A stretch of 64,000 nucleotides of DNA, taken from the NCBI RefSeq assembly GCF_002127325.2, contig NC_035438.2:145338708-145402707 (forward strand). Reading direction: 5' to 3'. Of this stretch, positions 23,226-34,387 are shown one piece after another. The position numbers were made by a program, and so were the translations under genes. How positions within the stretch are numbered: position 1 is the first letter of the stretch; each line of letters begins with the position of its first letter. The notes under the pieces are model-generated. The model was not told the DNA's origin, searched no databases, and was given only the letters and a program-made list of their open reading frames with translations. The DNA is from Helianthus annuus (Eukaryota > Streptophyta > Magnoliopsida > Asterales > Asteraceae).

Positions 23226-23694
23226 CTTATGGTTACGAGTAGTCTAGTGGTTATACAACATGGGAAGCCCCCACTAATAGAACGTACTAACGGCCCAGTA
23301 GAGCCACCTATTACAAACGAACTTACTAATACGCATTTACTTTCTGTGAACTCGCTCAACTAGTTGTTGATCCTCTGTTACATGCCTTGCAGGTCGTTAG
23401 GTATATGGAGCTTGCACATGGAGGAGCGGGTCGTTGTGGGCTTGGATCGTGATTACCCTGTTAAACACTTTTGATATTTGATACTTATTTACGATGGGTT
23501 CTTATTAATACGCTTCCGCTAAACAATGATATCTTACTTATGTTTTGGAAACACCTTTCATATGGAATTGGTTTGGTTTATATTGCAATCACTTTTACTT
23601 TATACAATGTTCTATATGATTGGTGGCTTGATCCTGGTCAGTCACGCTCCCAAGCGGTGATACTCCGCAGGTGGGTTTTGGGGGTGTGACAGAT

Positions 23695-23707
23695 TGGTAT
23701 CAGAGCC
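23695..23707 (+). other. primer binding site, tRNA-Met type
   Basis: TGGTATCAGAGCC three bases after the 5' LTR, complementary to the 3' end of initiator tRNA-Met. Confidence 0.9.
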
Positions 23708-24013
23708 ATTGGTTATAGAGAACTTGGTTTTAATATGGGGAAAACATTTTTATTAAAACCAGACTATAACCAGAACAGTGCTCTCAACGATCCACAACGA
23801 CGCTTCGCTCCACGTGCAAGACTCGACATCCTAGGTAATAAGGTTTATGTTTATTGCCTACATGCTAGAATTGCATAGAACTTTGCTCGTAGTATGCTTA
23901 CATTACTTTGCTCACTACTTGATACTGCTTGAGAACACCTATGTGCCTACACTTTTCTGTCATCGCACTACTCGCGAACCATTCATACTTACGCTACTCT
24001 TACTACTCGATCA

Positions 24014-27000
24014 TGTCTGGACATGCTAACATGAATCAAGCCCAGTTGACGGCACCTATTATCGAACTAGTTGCTGCGGCGCTTGCAGCCGCACAAGCAG
24101 GAGGTATAACCTGCTATTCCAGACCTATCCTAGGATGTTAGATCCTACTCTCATGACCCAACTCTCGCGCTTAACCTTGACCTATCTTTCTCACGCAACG
24201 GGTCAGAACGCATAGCAGCCTGTCTGCACATTCAAGAACTCCATGGACTGTCGTCCAAGCACATCCAGTGGCACAGAAGGAGCAGTGGGACTACTCCATT
24301 GGTTTGGGAAGCTCGAGTTAGTATTCGGGATGTGTGAATGCCCTGAGACTCGCAGGGTCAAGTACGTCCCTGGTACTTTGGAAGAAATCGCGCTAATCTG
24401 GTGGAACGCGCAAGTACGGATACTAGGGTTGGCAGCTGCTAACGCCACCCCATGGAACGAATTCAAAGAACGCATTATAAGGGAATACTACACGCGTGAT
24501 GACATCCACAAGTTGGGAGTGGAGCTCTACCATTGGAAAATGACGGGGTCAGAACTTTAAGCTTATACGAAACAGTCGAACGAACTGGTCATCTTGTGTC
24601 CAACCATGGTGGACCCTTCAAGCAAGCGTATCGAATTTTACCTCAAGGGTCTAGCCTCAGAGATTCAGAGCCATGCTTCATCGGCTAACCACGACAATAT
24701 ACAAGACATTCAGCGTCTTGCTTATCGCCTCACGGATCAGGCAGTGGAACAGAACATGTTGCCTAGTTGTATCAGCGCTATTACTACCGCTACCACTTCT
24801 GCTACCCCCGCTACTCCTAGTGACAACAAGCGGAAATGGGATGGGTATTCCAGCAAGGGTTCGGCTACCGTTCAGTCTCAAGCACAGCAGCAGCGCAAGA
24901 ATAGTGATCACCAGAGCACAGCAGAAGCTAAGGATTCAGGAGTCCACGGCCAGCAAATCGGAATCGCCAGCAGCAACAGCGAGCAGAAGTCCTATGCAAA
25001 GAAAAGATTGTTCGCATTTCTCGTTCGGGTCAAGAACTTCTCGAAGTTCAAGGCGACAAGAGTGGTGCTATGGTTGGCATCACCTCTTTCTGGAAGGCTC
25101 AGAAATGTTTGCGGAAGGGCCACACCGCAATTTTGGCTCTCGTTACTGACGCATCAGCGAAAGAAAAGATGTTGGAAGACCATCCAGTTGTACGCGACTT
25201 TCCTCAGGTGTTTCCTAAAGATTTACCTGGTCTACCGCCTCATCGTCAGGACGAATTTCAAATCGAGCTCGCTCCAGGAGCAGCACCTATAGCTCGTGCA
25301 CCGTATCGCTTAGCTCCACCAGAATCGGAAGAAACTATCGACGCAGCCACAAGAACTCTTGGATACCAATTATCTGTGAAAAAGAAGGATGGAACCTTCA
25401 GGATGTGAAATTGATTACCGCGAACTGAACAAAATCACGGTGAAGAACTGTTATCCTCTTCCACGCATTGACGACTTATTCGACCAGTTGCAAGGGTCGA
25501 GTTACTACTCCAAGGTTGATCTAAGGTCTGGTTATCATCAGCTGAGAGTCCGGGATGAGGACGTCTCCAGGACAGCATTCAGAACTCACTGCAGCCATTA
25601 CGAGTTCCTAGTCATGCCAGTTGGGCTTACGAACGCGCCTGCAGTCTTCATGGATCTTATGAACAGGGTGTGCAAACCCTATCTTGACAAGTTCATCATT
25701 GTCTTCATCGACGACATTCTGATCTACTCCAAGAGTCAGGAGGAACACGAGCAGCACTTACGTCTTATCTTGGAACTCCTTCGAAAGGAGCAATTGTACG
25801 CAAAGTTTTCTAAATGCGACTTCTGGCTTCGTGAAGTCCACTTCTTAGGCCATGTGGTGAACAGGGATGGGATTCATGTCGATCCATCCAAGGTAGTTTC
25901 GATCAGGAATTGGCCTGCACCGCGTACACCGACAGAAATACGCCAATTCTTGGGTTTGGCGGGGTATTACAGGCGATTTATTAAAGACTTCTCCAAGATC
26001 GCGCAGCCGCTCACAATGTTGACACAGAAAGATGTCACCTACCGTTGGGGAGATTCACAAGAGACCGCTTTTCAGTACCTAACGGATAGGCTTTGCAGCG
26101 CACCTATTCTCTCATTGCCAGAGGGCACGAACGATTTTGTAGTCTATTGTGACGCATCGATACAGGGGCTTGGTTGTGTATTGATGCAGCGGGATAAAGT
26201 TATTGCTTACGCTTCACGCCAACTCAAGGTTCATGAACGGAACTACACGACGCACGATTTAGAGCTGGGAGCTGTTGTTTTCGCGCTTAAGATAAGGCGA
26301 CACTACCTGTACGGTACCAGGTGCACGATTTACACCGATCACAGGAGTCTCGAGCATATTCTTAAGCAAAAGGATTTGAACATGCGTCAACGGAGATGGG
26401 TTGAACTACTGAACGACTACGAATGCGCCGTCAAGTATCATCCAGGCAAGGCCATTGTTGTGGCCGACGCCCTCAGTCGAAAGGACACCCTACCTAAGCG
26501 AGTGCGAGCGCTACGGCTTACTATTCAGTCCAGTCTTCCTGCACAGATACGAGCTGCTCAGATAGAAGCATTGAAACCCGAAAACGTTATGGCTGAAGCT
26601 TTGCGTGGCTCAAGGCAACGATTAGAACAAAGGGAAGACGGCGCCTACTATGTAACAGGACGTATTTGGGTCCCACTATGCGGCGGTTTACGAGAACTTG
26701 TGATGGATGAAGCACACAAGTCTCGCTACTCGGTACATCCGGGGTCGGATAAAATGTACCACGACATCAGAACTACTTATTGGTGGCCTAGCATGAAGGC
26801 CCACATTGCAACTTACGTCGGCAAATGTTTGACTTGTGCGAGAGTCAAGACAGAGTACCTGAAACCCTCAGACTTACTTCAACAACCCAGGATACCATAG
26901 TGGAAATGGGAAGAAATTTCCACGGATTTTGTTACAGGCCTACCCAGATCCCAGCGTGGGAATGATACTATATGGGTGGTTGTGGATCGACTCACCAAGT

Positions 27001-28062
27001 CTGCACACTTCCTGGCTATAAAGGAAGCGGATAAGTTCTCCATTCTCGCAGACATCTATCTTAAAGAAATTGTTTCGAGGCACGGGGTGCCCATCTCCAT
27101 TATTTCGGATCGGGATGCACGATTCACGTCAGAACTATGGCAAGCGATGCACAAATCTTTCGGCTCACGATTAGACATGAGCACAGCATATCATCCTCAG
27201 ACGGATGGGCAGTCTGAGCGCACGATTCAGACTCTAGAAGACATGCTTCGGGCGTGTGTTATCGATTTCGGCGACAGCTGGGAAAAGCAACCCCCTTTAG
27301 TGGAGTTTTCGTACAATAACAGTTACCACACCAGCATACAAGCCGCTCCATTCAAGGCATTGTACGGACGTAAATGCTGGTTACCTCTCGGTTGGGCAGA
27401 GGTGGGAGATAGTCAGATTACAGGACCAGAAAATGGTAGTTGACGCTACTGAACGAATAGCACAAATACGACAACGCATGGCGACAGCTCGTGATCGCCA
27501 GAAAAGCTACGCGGATGAGCGTAGGGAGCCATTGGAATTTCAGGTCGGGGACCGGGTTTTACTCAAAGTTTCACCCTGGAAGGGTGTGGTTCGATTTGGT
27601 AAACGAGGCAAACTCAATTCACGGTATGTTGGACCGTTCGAAATCACTGAAAGAATAGGTCCAGTAGCCTACAGACTGAACCTACCAGCTGAACTCGGTG
27701 CAGTTCACAATGTATTTCACGTGTCGAATCTGAAGAAGTGCCTGTCAGATGAGACCCTCATAGTTCCTTTCAAGGAACTCACTATCGACGAGCGGTTGCA
27801 GTTCGTCGAGGAACCAGTTGAAATCACGGACCGGGATGTTAAGGTCCTCAAAAGCAAGAGAATCCCTCTTGTTCGAGTTCGTTGGAACTCCCAACGTGGC
27901 CCAGAGTACACCTGGGAACGCGAAGACCAGATGACAGAAAAGTACCCCCAGTTATTCGAAACCAATGCAACCACTACTGAGGCTGAAGCTACTACTACTG
28001 AATTTCGGGACGAAATTCCAAATCAACGGGGGGATGATGTGACACCCCAGGAAAACCAGTGA
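24014..28062 (+). pseudogene. degenerate gypsy gag-pol
   Basis: Recognisable in order are Gag (WWNAQVRILGLAAAN), RT with an intact FIDDIL box, RNase H, the zinc-binding integrase N-terminus, the integrase core ([20 protein letters not shown]) and the C-terminal VRWNSQRGPEYTWE module. Lesions relative to the intact relative at 48241-52867 are TAA at 24558, TAG at 26898, frameshifts near 25050, 25400 and 27430, loss of about 590 bp between Gag and pol that removes the zinc knuckles and the entire protease, and a ~64-bp deletion before the RT start near 25360. The acceptor of the short gag intron is also lost. It cannot encode a working polyprotein. Confidence 0.9.
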
Positions 28063-28138
28063 ACACTACAGCTTACCTAGCTTCCTCAGTGAGTGCGTAC
28101 CAAATTTCGGGACGAAATTTCTTTTAAGTTGGGGATAT

Positions 28139-30734
28139 TGTGACAACTCGAATTTCCAAGATTCTATTTCGCATTTATTGCACGTTCATGTTTTGACTAG
28201 TCGTTATTTGCACAATTGATTGCCATGGAATTATATATGTTTTGATTGTTTGATTGTGCATGGTTGTTTGTTAATTGTGAAATTGATAAATATATGAACT
28301 TGGTGGTGAAATTATGAAATTGTTATGAGATGGTGTACTATTGTAAAATATAATACTTGAGGATGTAGAGGACAATTAGTGGAATTCTAGTAATACTTAA
28401 CCCTAATCTCCTTCACTAATCATTCTCTAATCATCACAAGAATCAAAGCACGTACACCCACATTCCCTAATCCTCTCTACAACCACCATCTCATCATTCT
28501 TGGATTCACAAGTTCTTTGCATCAAGTTGATTTCCAATCCATCTAGAATCGAATCAAGGTAATTGTTTAATCATTTGTTTGTGATTAATTGTTGATTGAT
28601 TGATTGATGTTAAAACCCTAGTTCTTCATGAGATAGGCTGTGGTTATTGATTTGATTCTGAAATTACTGTGATGACGATGATGATTAGTTGTATGCCGGA
28701 TGGATCGTTTGTTATATGATTGTTATTGGAATCATCGATTTACTGTTTATGAATTCTGTAATGTGAATTAGGGTTTGGATTGTATGTAAACGTAACTGGT
28801 TCAATATAAGAACGTAACTGATATAAACTCGATCATTCGTATGTATGTTGCTGTAAGTCAGAGTTTTTGGATCCTCTTGTCTGAGTTTTGGGTAGAGCAT
28901 AAAGGTCCGAAGTTTATAAACATGTTTTGTCTGAGTTTTGAACAACATGCATTGCCCGAATTTCTTTGTCCTCGCACTGTCCGAGTTTCATATAAAGGAC
29001 ATAAATGCCCGAGTTTTATAATGAGCAAATGGACCGAGTTTCAATCCAAAAATCTTGGTCCGAGTTCCTTGTCTTTGTGATGGGCCGAGTTTCAAACCAA
29101 GATGTTGTATATCCGAGTTTATTGAAGGGGATTGTAACCCGAGTTTGTGTAGCAAGCAAGGGTCCGAGTTTGTGTCAAGCATGATGGACCGAGTTTGTAG
29201 ACACAAGGGTCCGAGTTTGTGTGTGTAGCATGATGGTCCGAGTTTATTGTATGATATATGTCCGAATTATTAACATATTTGTGTAATGTCCGAGTTTTAG
29301 ACAAGATCCCCTTTGGTCCGAGTTTGACAGGGGCAGCCCCCCCCCCACTCTCTTGTCCGACCATTAATGGTCCGAGCTTCATGCCCACCTTATCTGGACC
29401 GAGTTTTGCTTGTGATGTGCTTGTCTGATTATTAAGTAGAGGGGGATGCTAGTCCGACTTTAGGTAGTAACATATGTATCCAACTTTTAAATGCTAAGGA
29501 GGTCCTTGTCTGAGTTTGATACGTGATGTGTTGGATGCTTACATATACTCCTGAGTTTAAGGTGATGCATGATCTAAGCCTTCTGTTAATACTAAATCAA
29601 AACTCTGGATGAAGAACATGTTGACTGATACTTGTTACTTGGTCCTACATGTTAAGATACTGCTTGTACTGTATGATACAATATCGTATATGATTGTTTG
29701 ATCAACGAAGAGTTGCCAACCCTAATTGAGTTTATATACTTACGTCAAATATGTGCAATGTATCCTAGGTCGTGTGTAACGGACTTAGACAATTGTTAAA
29801 CCCTAGAGCATAGCATACCAAGCAAACCAAGGTGAGTTCACACCCTTACTAAGGCATGGGATTCCCAAGGGCTTGGGAATGGGTTTGAAGGAATAAGATG
29901 GAATAGATACGTACTGACACTAATACTAGACTACCATACCACTGTCCTCGGTTGTGCAGGACACATACCTTTGCTATTCACTGTCCTCGGTTGTGCAGGA
30001 CACATACTTACAATCTACGTAGACTTATACTTACTACTATCCTCGGTTGTGAAGGATACCTATACTTATTACTATCCTCGGTTGTGAAGGATACTTATAC
30101 TTACTACTATCCTCGGTTGTGAAGGATACCTATACTTATTACTATCCTCGGTTGTGAAGGATACCTATACTTATTACTATCCTCGGATGTGAAGGATACT
30201 TATACTTATTACTATCCTCGGATGTGAAGGATACTTATGCTTATTACTATCCTCGGTTGTGAAGGATACTTATGGTTACGAGTAGTCTAGTGGTTATACA
30301 ACATGGGAAGCCCCCACTAATAGAACGTACTAACGGCCCAGTAGAGCCACCTATTACAAACGAACTTACTAATACGCATTTACTTTCTGTGAACTCGCTC
30401 AACTAGTTGTTGATCCTCTGTTACATGCCTTGCAGGTCGTTAGGTATATGGAGCTTGCACATGGAGGAGCGGGTCGTTGTGGGCTTGGATCGTGATTACC
30501 CTGTTAAACACTTTTGATATTTGATACTTATTTACGATGGGTTCTTATTAATACGCTTCCGCTAAACAATGATATCTTACTTATGTTTTGGAAACACCTT
30601 TCATATGGAATTGGTTTGGTTTATATTGCAATCACTTTTACTTTATACAATGTTCTATATGATTGGTGGCTTGATCCTGGTCAGTCACGCTCCCAAGCGG
30701 TGATACTCCGCAGGTGGGTTTTGGGGGTGTGACA
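28139..30734 (+). repeat. 3' LTR of gypsy element (2596 bp)
   Basis: Near-identical to 21095-23691. Differences seen include a C-run length near 29340 and single bases near 28954, 29102, 29110 and 29476. It is preceded by the purine-rich AAGTTGGGGATAT tract. Confidence 0.9.
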
Positions 30735-30739
30735 TTTGT

Positions 30740-31594
30740 CTTGTTTATGGTTTGATAATACATACATGATGATTGATGAATATCTAATATTTTGATGGTC
30801 CATGAATGCACGATTTGCATGTTGTATAATGAATTATGTTCACGATCGTTTCACCTTGAATGATGAGTATGATTGACTGTTATTAACCAAGTATGTGATG
30901 ATTAGAATGGTATGAACTTTAGGGTTATGAGATGGAATCATTGATAAAGACTGTTGTGCAACTTGAATGATTTCGGGCTAAGGGTTGTCATGACTTCGAT
31001 TAGGGTTACATGCTAGTCGGATCAAGTATGATTGAGAATGATATCATTAGGTGTTTAATCCAAATTAAAAGTTGTTTATGTTATTAATTGTGGTTGGAGG
31101 AAAGTAGGAAATTCATATAAATTAATTGGAAACTGTTTGATTGTTTTGATCAAGTAAACGCAAACTAGGAAACTGTTTGTATGATTATAACTGATTGCCA
31201 GGATTTAAGGGAACTTGTAACTGATCGCACAAGATTTAATCGCATAAGAGCTCAATCGCACATGTTTCTGATCGCACAACAACAATCGCACAAGTCCTTG
31301 GTCGCACAAGGACTAGTCGCACAAGCGATAGATGGCTGTGGTACAATTGTCTAAACACTATGTACAAATCACTTATGCATGATCGCACAACATATTGTGG
31401 ATCGCACAAGCCTGTGCCGATCGCACAATATGTTGGGCCACACACAAAAGAACAAACTGTTGATGTGGTTCGGCCGGACAGCCCAAGACTCCAATCGCAC
31501 AAGTTGTCTGTAGTCGCACAAGTCTATTTGGACCGCACAAGATTTAGTGTTGTTTTATTGTTTGGGCCGAATGGGTATTGGGTCGCATGTTTTG
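30740..31594 (+). mobile_element. continuation of old LTR fragment with TCGCACAAG array
   Basis: Resumes copy-2 sequence after the gypsy insertion. From 31221 to 31590 the word TCGCACAA(G/C) occurs about 14 times (for example 31223, 31270, 31284, 31300, 31315, 31381, 31400, 31419, 31493, 31512, 31531), often 15-19 bp apart. The array continues across the large insertion at 60757-60815. There is no gene. Confidence 0.75.
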
Positions 31595-34351
31595 TGTCAC
31601 ACCCCGATTTTCCACGTGTCTCACCGGTGGGCCCGGTGGGGGATTACCGTGACGTAGTTGGCAACAATATAGTCAAACCACACAATTATATGAATGCACA
31701 GCGGAAGCATAAAGATAAATATAATTCAACCATTGATTGTAATATCGAATGTATCACAATTAGTCGAATGGTATCCACAGGGGGATCAAAGTAATAAAAG
31801 TATTGTTCAACAGATATCTTTTACTGGGCTCCTATTCTGGAACGAAGGTTTTAAAATAACCTATTAGAATCCTAACGGGTCTTTATATTAGCCGTAGCCT
31901 TAGACCGGTCAGTTTCAAAGGATATATACGGTTTAATCGCGTGAAAGGCGAAAACCGGGAATGGAATGTGATTCCGACCCAACAAGTTTGAAGGCTTGTT
32001 TTATATGGGTTTAATATTCACACTCTGGATTTTGGGGTCAAAATAATATGGTTCGACCCGTATCGGCTAATTTATGTAAACTAGTTACATAAGCCGAACC
32101 GTGCGCGCGAAAGGCGCAACGGGTAACCGTAAGAGTCCTACACTTGTTTCCTAAGTCAATATTCCTTAAAGAGGTTGTGGTATCAGTAGGATACCTTCCG
32201 TGATGCCCGTAATGAGTTTTAGTTCATTATACGCCCCGTAGGGGTTTTCCGGTCATTTTAAGGACTTTTAAAGGGCTTTCTGAGTTCTACAGAAAATCTG
32301 AGTTTCCCGTTCAGTTTATAAAGTCCAAATACTTTATTTATTATTTAAAATCAGTAGCAACTGGAATCGGGTCAAAAGACCTTGTAGAACTCAAGTTTTG
32401 GCCGAAAATGGCATATTCGGTATTTACCGAACCGTAGCCATAACCGCAGGTTATGAGCAGGTTAAAATTAATTAAAAATCTTTAAAAATCCCAAAATATT
32501 ATTTTACAACACTGAGCAAAAGGTTTGGTGTCGAAATCTTGGTTTAGGTAGGCGTTATGCTAATCGCGCCGTTTATTACAAAAGTTTCCTTTAGTTGCGC
32601 TATTTAGCATAACTCCTTTTCTAGACCTCGGATTGGCGTGAAACTTTAGGGACATGCTTAGAATTTAGTAAGCAAGGTTATGGTCCCTTCACGTGTCCGA
32701 AATACTCGTTTTATTTTGAAAAGGGCGTTACGGTCAACTTTTAAGCAATTAACGGAAAGGCGTAAAAGACTCGGACAAACAACGAACCGGTCACAGAGGG
32801 TGGTACCATCACGTGACCTGGTCCTAAGAGAGTCCTAAGGCATATCTACATTGCACTAAAACGAGTCAGAACTGAAGTCAAAGCAAAAGTCAAACTTTCG
32901 CGACATTCGGCTCCGAACCGGGTCAATATAGCAAATGGTCGAATCAAACGAGCTTAGACAAGTTAGTATACTTATTATCATGTTTTATGAGTGTTCAAAC
33001 AGGTTACATATCACCTACATTACAGATTATGGAAGAATCGCAAAAATGGCTTTCTGTTGACTTTTTAAGTATACGTTTGACTCGACATTTGAACTAGTTA
33101 GAGTGGTGATCAGGGGGAACCCTTTTAGAGGTTTATTACCCACATAAATACCAACACATAACTACTTTTGATTCGACAATTCACTGGACCATTCGTGATT
33201 TATCGCAAAGTCAATCGTTAGTTACGACGGATTGACTTTTAGGCTAAACTAAGCAAAAACAAAGCCATAGCAGGTTTGGCATACTTACAGAGGCTTAGTG
33301 CACGACTTAGGATTATAGAAGAACACTTGGGAGCTTCAGGAATGATCAGAAGATGTGTTTTGAGGTGTGTTTCAATTGTGAACTATGTATGGCCTTTTAT
33401 AGTGCAAGAATGGCCTCTAGATCATTACAACTCAACCTACAAGTGAGCATGGATGTCCAGCAGGTGTCCTAAGGTGCTAGGGGTCAGGTAGAGGGCGCCC
33501 ATGCTTCATTGATTGCTCATAAGTTCGTCTACAAGCCAAATCATTGAATCTGCCCATACTTTCTGCATCTGTATGGTTCACGCGGCCCGCATGAAAGTTC
33601 ATGCATCTTGGACGCGGGCCGCCTGAGTTTTCATATCAGAACGCGTAACTGCAGGAGGCTCGCGGCCCGCATCAACTTATCCAAAACCTCTACGCGGTCC
33701 GCGTTAGGTCTAATTTTCTGGATTTTTGAATCTTTTATAATCATTGACTAAATCTTTGTAATTAATAACGGAATCTTTGGTAATTAATAGCCTGACCTTT
33801 CGGTTTTGAAGGGGTAACTTTGCGATTTGGCCCTTGATTATTTACAACTAAGGGCCTCGTGTTATTTACCCGCATTGTTAAGTCCCCGGTTAGTTTGTTA
33901 GTTATCCGGAAAGCCTTAACTTTCATTGTTGACGCTTTTAACCCTTCTCATACGAATTTGATCATAACTTTCTCGTTTTAAAATGGAACTTCGCGGAATT
34001 TATATAGTACATTCTAGTGAGCGTATTTTACTGTTACAAAGCCTCGGGTACGTCGAAGGGTCACTCAGAGGTATAATTAAACATGTTGACACAGTTAACC
34101 CCTGCAGCTTGTAATCTCTCAATTTCTCTCGCGTTTCACTTCCGTACGATCCATGATTTATTCGTTTGAAGGTACGAGCATCGTTTAGGGTTACTATACA
34201 GTATACTTACCCTTGTTTGACATTTATAACCCTCGAATTTACATACTTTCAAGGTTTGTCAACTTTAGTCCTTTATTTAATATTAAATGCCACGTGTAAA
34301 CTCAAGACACGTGTCAACACATTATTGGACACAAAATTTCCAGGTGTTACA
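31595..34351 (-). repeat. 3' LTR of large gypsy element, with 626-bp deletion
   Basis: 2757 bp against 3384 bp in the 5' LTR. The missing block corresponds to 57570-58195 of the other LTR, and the deletion lies between two ACAGA pentamers. It carries four GCGGCCCGC-type words at 33581-33705. Confidence 0.9.
33581..33705. repeat. GCGGCCCGC word cluster in LTR
   Basis: CGCGGCCCGC at 33581 and 33661, ACGCGGGCCGC at 33612 and ACGCGGTCCGCG at 33692. The counterpart in the other LTR (about 59963-60086) shows CpG-type transitions in several words. Confidence 0.7.
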
Positions 34352-34387
34352 TCCTCGCCCCCTTTAAAATAAATCTCGACCCGAGAT

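Larger units (their letters stand above)
21095..23691 (+). repeat. 5' LTR of gypsy element (2597 bp)
   Basis: TG...CA borders. It contains a CCGAGTTT word array at about 21815-22480 and a 35-bp tandem hairpin repeat at 22898-23225. No protein-coding gene is supported. Confidence 0.9.
21095..30734 (+). mobile_element. Ty3/gypsy LTR retrotransposon, non-autonomous, TSD TTTGT
   Basis: Complete element: LTRs 21095-23691 and 28139-30734 beginning TGTGACA and ending TGTGACA, with 5-bp duplication TTTGT at 21090-21094 and 30735-30739. PBS is at 23695-23707. The uninterrupted pre-insertion sequence is visible in copy 1 near 15630. The LTRs differ at only a handful of sites, so insertion is recent, yet the interior is heavily damaged. 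Confidence 0.92.
16050..31594 (+). repeat. tandem segmental duplication, copy 2 (MULE-free)
   Basis: Starts at about 16050 with sequence that should precede window position 1. It follows copy 1 from 16730, lacks the MULE, and is interrupted by the gypsy element at 21095-30734. After 31594 it is interrupted again by the 31595-60733 element and resumes for a short stretch at 60739-60822. Confidence 0.8.

Noticed and set aside
1..31594. Copies 1 and 2 as the two LTRs of one giant element
   Set aside because: They abut at ~16049 with no internal region, and each contains its own LTR fragment and MITEs; a tandem duplication fits better.
31360..31794. 144-aa + strand ORF
   Set aside because: Spans the boundary of the TCGCACAAG array and a gypsy LTR, so it is a chance frame across an insertion junction.
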